From the NCBI GenBank assembly GCA_002482845.1, contig DLGT01000031.1, forward strand, positions 1 through 7,725: a stretch of DNA of 7,725 nt, written 5' to 3'. Source of the stretch: Saprospiraceae bacterium UBA7687 (GTDB lineage Bacteria > Bacteroidota > Bacteroidia > Chitinophagales > Saprospiraceae). Below the pieces are notes generated by a model, which searched no databases, had not been told where the DNA came from, and saw nothing but the letters and a program-made list of their open reading frames with translations. The translations under genes and the position numbers were made by a program. Of this stretch, positions 5,404 through 7,725 are shown piece after piece (position 1 is the stretch's first letter; each line of letters opens with the position of its first letter).

Positions 5404-6423
5404 ATGAGATCTAGTTTTATACATTTATGGTTTTGGGTGTTTGTATTTGTTTCTTGCTCAGATACAGAAGAAGTACCTTCGCCTACTATAAAAGTATTGG
5501 ATGCTATTGCTGTTCCAAGCCATTTTCCACAGATTACTTATCCCACAGAAAATTCGTTTACTTCTGAACGATGGGCTTTAGGTAAAAAACTTTTTTATGA
5601 CACCCGACTCTCCATAGACGCTACTGTGAGCTGTGCAAGTTGTCATAAACAGGAAAAAGGTTTTGCCGATAACCTAAGTTTAACCCCAGGTGTTTTTGGT
5701 AGAGCAGGCGTAACCAATGCCCCATCATTAGCTAACATGGCTTACCATCCTTATTACACTAGAGAAGGAGGATTACCGACACTTGAAATGCAAGTGCTTG
5801 TACCTATTTCTGAGCATAACGAATTCGGATTCAACATAGTAGAAATAGAAAAAAGGCTAAAAAATGACATCACATACCAAGATATGGCCATGAAAGCTTA
5901 TGGCAGACCATTGGATCCTTTTGTCATTACACGTAGTATTAGCACATTCGAGCGTAGTATCATCAGTAGCGAAAGCAAATATGATCATTATACACAAGGG
6001 AAATCCATTTTATCTAGTGAAGAAGAAATGGGGAGAGCACTCTTTTTTGGCGAAAGAACCAATTGTAGTCAATGCCATGGTGGTTTTAATTTTACAAATT
6101 ATGAATTCAAAAATAATGGTTTGTATGATACCTATATGAACCCAGGTAGATATAGACTTACGCAAAAAGATTCAGATCTCGCTTTGTTCAAAACCCCAAG
6201 TTTGAGAAATGTAGGATTTACTGCACCATATATGCATGATGGTTCGAAAGCAACTTTGGCAGAAGTTGTAGACCATTATAATAGCGGAGGAAGATCCCAT
6301 ATTCACAAAAGCAATTTGATCAGGCCATTAGGATTGTCAGAAAATGAAAAGACAGCACTGGTAGCATTTTTACATACACTAGATGATTATACATTATTAT
6401 CCAACCCATATTTAAGCAAATAA
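5404..6423 (+). CDS. Di-heme cytochrome c peroxidase-family lipoprotein (MauG/MbnH superfamily), T-R-E-G-G variant
   Basis: A 339-residue di-heme protein. The hydrophobic N-terminus ends in lipobox F-V-S-C with Cys18, so a membrane-anchored lipoprotein outside the cytoplasm is expected. The two c-heme sites are C77-A-S-C-H81 and C221-S-Q-C-H225. T-A-P-Y-M-H-D-G at 273-280 and E-V-V-D-H-Y-N-S-G near 287-295 are superfamily hallmarks. Family members reduce peroxide or oxidise protein tryptophans. Lying directly behind an MbnP-like gene, it is a candidate MbnP-modifying enzyme (MbnH-like role). Where the downstream paralogue has F-W-D-G-R-A, this protein has Y-Y-T-R-E-G-G (about 117-123), so the Trp usually lying between the hemes appears to be Arg120. 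Start choice: an upstream ATG at 5399 stops after two codons, while the ATG at 5404 leads straight into the lipoprotein signal. The 5-bp gap after the upstream stop suggests translational coupling. Confidence 0.9.
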   Translation: MRSSFIHLWFWVFVFVSCSDTEEVPSPTIKVLDAIAVPSHFPQITYPTENSFTSERWALGKKLFYDTRLSIDATVSCASCHKQEKGFADNLSLTPGVFGRAGVTNAPSLANMAYHPYYTREGGLPTLEMQVLVPISEHNEFGFNIVEIEKRLKNDITYQDMAMKAYGRPLDPFVITRSISTFERSIISSESKYDHYTQGKSILSSEEEMGRALFFGERTNCSQCHGGFNFTNYEFKNNGLYDTYMNPGRYRLTQKDSDLALFKTPSLRNVGFTAPYMHDGSKATLAEVVDHYNSGGRSHIHKSNLIRPLGLSENEKTALVAFLHTLDDYTLLSNPYLSK

Positions 6424-6435
6424 ATTAAAAGAAAT

Positions 6436-7512
6436 ATGTATAAAATAATCAGTCTCACTTTACTCTCAGTAATCTTGATACTTATATCCTGTGCACCTGA
6501 TGATGAAGTAGTAGCTGTGTATGATGCAACTCCATATTCCTTCACATTTCCTGAAAACTTTGGTGATCCTGAGCTTCCTACAGATAATGTATTGACCATC
6601 GAAGGGATTAAACTTGGGAAAATGCTATTTTATGAAAAGGCACTTTCTAAAGATGGTAGACAATCATGTGCAAGTTGTCATGTACAAAGTGATGGATTCT
6701 CAGATAAAAACCAATTTTCGAAAGGTGTAGATGGATTGTTGGGAAATCGCCAGGCTATGCCAATTTTTAATTTAGCATGGCATAAGACAGGGTTCTTTTG
6801 GGATGGAAGAGCAGCTACTTTGAGAGAGCAATCGCTTTTACCTATACAAGACCCCATAGAAATGCACGAAACATTGGATAATGTAGTTTCAAAACTGAAT
6901 GCTGATAAAAAATATAAAGATCAATTTGTAAGAGCATTTGGCACATCTGATATTAATAGTACCAAGCTGAGTTTGGCATTGGAGCAATTCATGATGTCCA
7001 TTGTATCCTTTGATTCGAAATATGACCAATTTCTTGCGGGCAAACTATCTCTTACGGAAAGTGAAGAGCGTGGTAGGAAGTTATTTTTCGCAGAGTATAA
7101 CCCATTTTTTCCTGAGTTATCTGGAGCTGATTGTGCACATTGCCATAGCGGACCGAATTTCGAAAATGGAGAATTTATGAATAATGGCTTAGACACGGAT
7201 GCGAATTTCAAAGATATCGGTAGAGAAAAGGTGAGTAACTTGGCGGCAGACAAAGCTACTTTTTTGATACCATCTCTAAGGAATATAGCCCAAACGGCAC
7301 CTTATATGCATGATGGCAGATTTCGGACTTTGGAAGAAGTGGTGGAGCATTATAACTCAGGCGTAAGGATGTCTTCTACGGTTTCTCCTTTGATATTGCC
7401 GACCATTGCCAAAGGTCTAATGCTGAATGAAGTAGATAAAGTAGATCTTGTTAATTTCCTTAAAACACTTTCTGATCAGAATTTTTTAACCAATCCTGCT
7501 TATGCAAAATAG
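6436..7512 (+). CDS. Di-heme cytochrome c peroxidase-family lipoprotein, canonical W-D-G-R-A type
   Basis: A 358-residue paralogue of the preceding gene, starting 12 bp after its stop, with an A-rich leader (TTAAAAGAAAT). Residues 1-19 form a lipoprotein signal with lipobox L-I-S-C (Cys19). Heme sites are C78-A-S-C-H82 and C233-A-H-C-H237. F-F-W-D-G-R-A at 120-126 places W122 where MauG-type enzymes have the Trp lying between the hemes. T-A-P-Y-M-H-D-G-R (287-295) and E-V-V-E-H-Y-N-S-G (301-309) follow; the Tyr of the latter lies roughly where MauG has its tyrosine axial ligand and classical CcpA a methionine, by my unaligned reading. Both proteins end alike (L-S-N-P-Y-L-S-K versus L-T-N-P-A-Y-A-K), pointing to ancient tandem duplication. 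Peroxide detoxification, or oxidation of the MbnP-like partner, are both plausible; the operon favours the latter for at least one of the two. Confidence 0.92.
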   Translation: MYKIISLTLLSVILILISCAPDDEVVAVYDATPYSFTFPENFGDPELPTDNVLTIEGIKLGKMLFYEKALSKDGRQSCASCHVQSDGFSDKNQFSKGVDGLLGNRQAMPIFNLAWHKTGFFWDGRAATLREQSLLPIQDPIEMHETLDNVVSKLNADKKYKDQFVRAFGTSDINSTKLSLALEQFMMSIVSFDSKYDQFLAGKLSLTESEERGRKLFFAEYNPFFPELSGADCAHCHSGPNFENGEFMNNGLDTDANFKDIGREKVSNLAADKATFLIPSLRNIAQTAPYMHDGRFRTLEEVVEHYNSGVRMSSTVSPLILPTIAKGLMLNEVDKVDLVNFLKTLSDQNFLTNPAYAK

Positions 7513-7635
7513 ATTTGATGCTATCTTTAAAAATGTAGGGTTTGCATAAATTGTACAAATTATACCCAAAAAACTGTAACTGTCCTAATGGTATTTATGC
7601 CGAATTTTGCATTTTAATAATAATCCATCTATAAT

Positions 7636-7725
7636 CCCAAAGGGGTTTAATATTAGTAACTACGGATGTAAATCCGTGGTATGTAAGGAAAACGAATTCG
7701 ATTTTGGCGCTATTTAACGCTAAAG
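7636..7725. repeat. REP-like palindromic intergenic element, continuing past the window
   Basis: CCC-AAA-GGGG (7636-7645) forms a small hairpin. It is followed by ACTACGGAT (7659-7667) and ATCCGTGGT (7672-7680), a 9-bp stem with one G-T pair and a GTAA loop. CGAATTCG (7693-7700) is palindromic, and GGCGC/AACGC close to the edge suggest a further hairpin cut by the window. Elements of this pattern (short CCC/GGG hairpin plus a GGAT/ATCC stem) are, to my recollection, dispersed between genes in Bacteroidota. The stem after the last operon gene might also protect or end the transcript, but no T-run follows it. The preceding 123 bases (7513-7635) show only a weak GGGTTTG/CAAA-ACCC pairing near 7538-7566 and no gene. 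Confidence 0.5.

Noticed and set aside
5900..6139. Short frames overlapping the peroxidase genes (also 6387-6599 and 6921-7253, minus strand)
   Set aside because: All overlap confidently identified di-heme peroxidase genes and show no features of their own.

Overview
This window reads as AT-rich chromosomal DNA of a member of the Bacteroidota, most likely a Saprospira-type lineage. Four things point that way: a C-terminal sorting domain of the type IX secretion system (T9SS); a large secreted protein with FG-GAP loops and CDSI repeat modules; TATATTTG boxes matching the Bacteroidota -7 consensus TAnnTTTG; and start codons preceded by A/T-rich stretches instead of Shine-Dalgarno sequences. The phylum call is strong. 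The finer placement is inference.

Layout. Positions 1-2352 (minus strand) hold the first 784 codons of a large secreted surface protein that runs off the left edge of the window. It has a signal peptide, about seven calcium-binding FG-GAP/VCBS-like loops, a PAR-x-x-WNQY segment, a CARDB-like stretch and the start of a series of CDSI repeats. Positions 2353-3100 are non-coding and rich in repeats. Positions 3101-3850 (minus) encode a 249-residue cytoplasmic protein of unknown function with an internal duplication. Positions 3851-4429 are again non-coding. They hold another copy of the dispersed repeat seen on the other side of the 249-residue gene, a four-copy tandem array with an exact 42-bp period, and a candidate promoter.

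Positions 4430-7512 (plus) form a tight three-gene operon: an MbnP-like copper-binding protein with a T9SS type A tail, then two different di-heme c-type peroxidase lipoproteins of the MauG/MbnH/CcpA superfamily, with gaps of 5 and 12 bp. In characterised MbnP/MbnH systems the di-heme enzyme oxidises a tryptophan of MbnP to kynurenine, which contributes to copper binding. The operon may be a surface version of that chemistry in which the target is exported by T9SS and two peroxidases are available. The two peroxidases differ at the inter-heme position: one has the canonical F-W-D-G-R-A motif, while the other has T-R-E-G-G and so lacks the usual bridging Trp.

Positions 7513-7725 carry a palindromic, REP-like intergenic repeat that continues past the right edge. 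I see no rRNA, tRNA, CRISPR array or transposase gene. The most interesting items are the MbnP/two-peroxidase operon, the orphan duplicated protein bracketed by direct repeats, and the 42-bp array.
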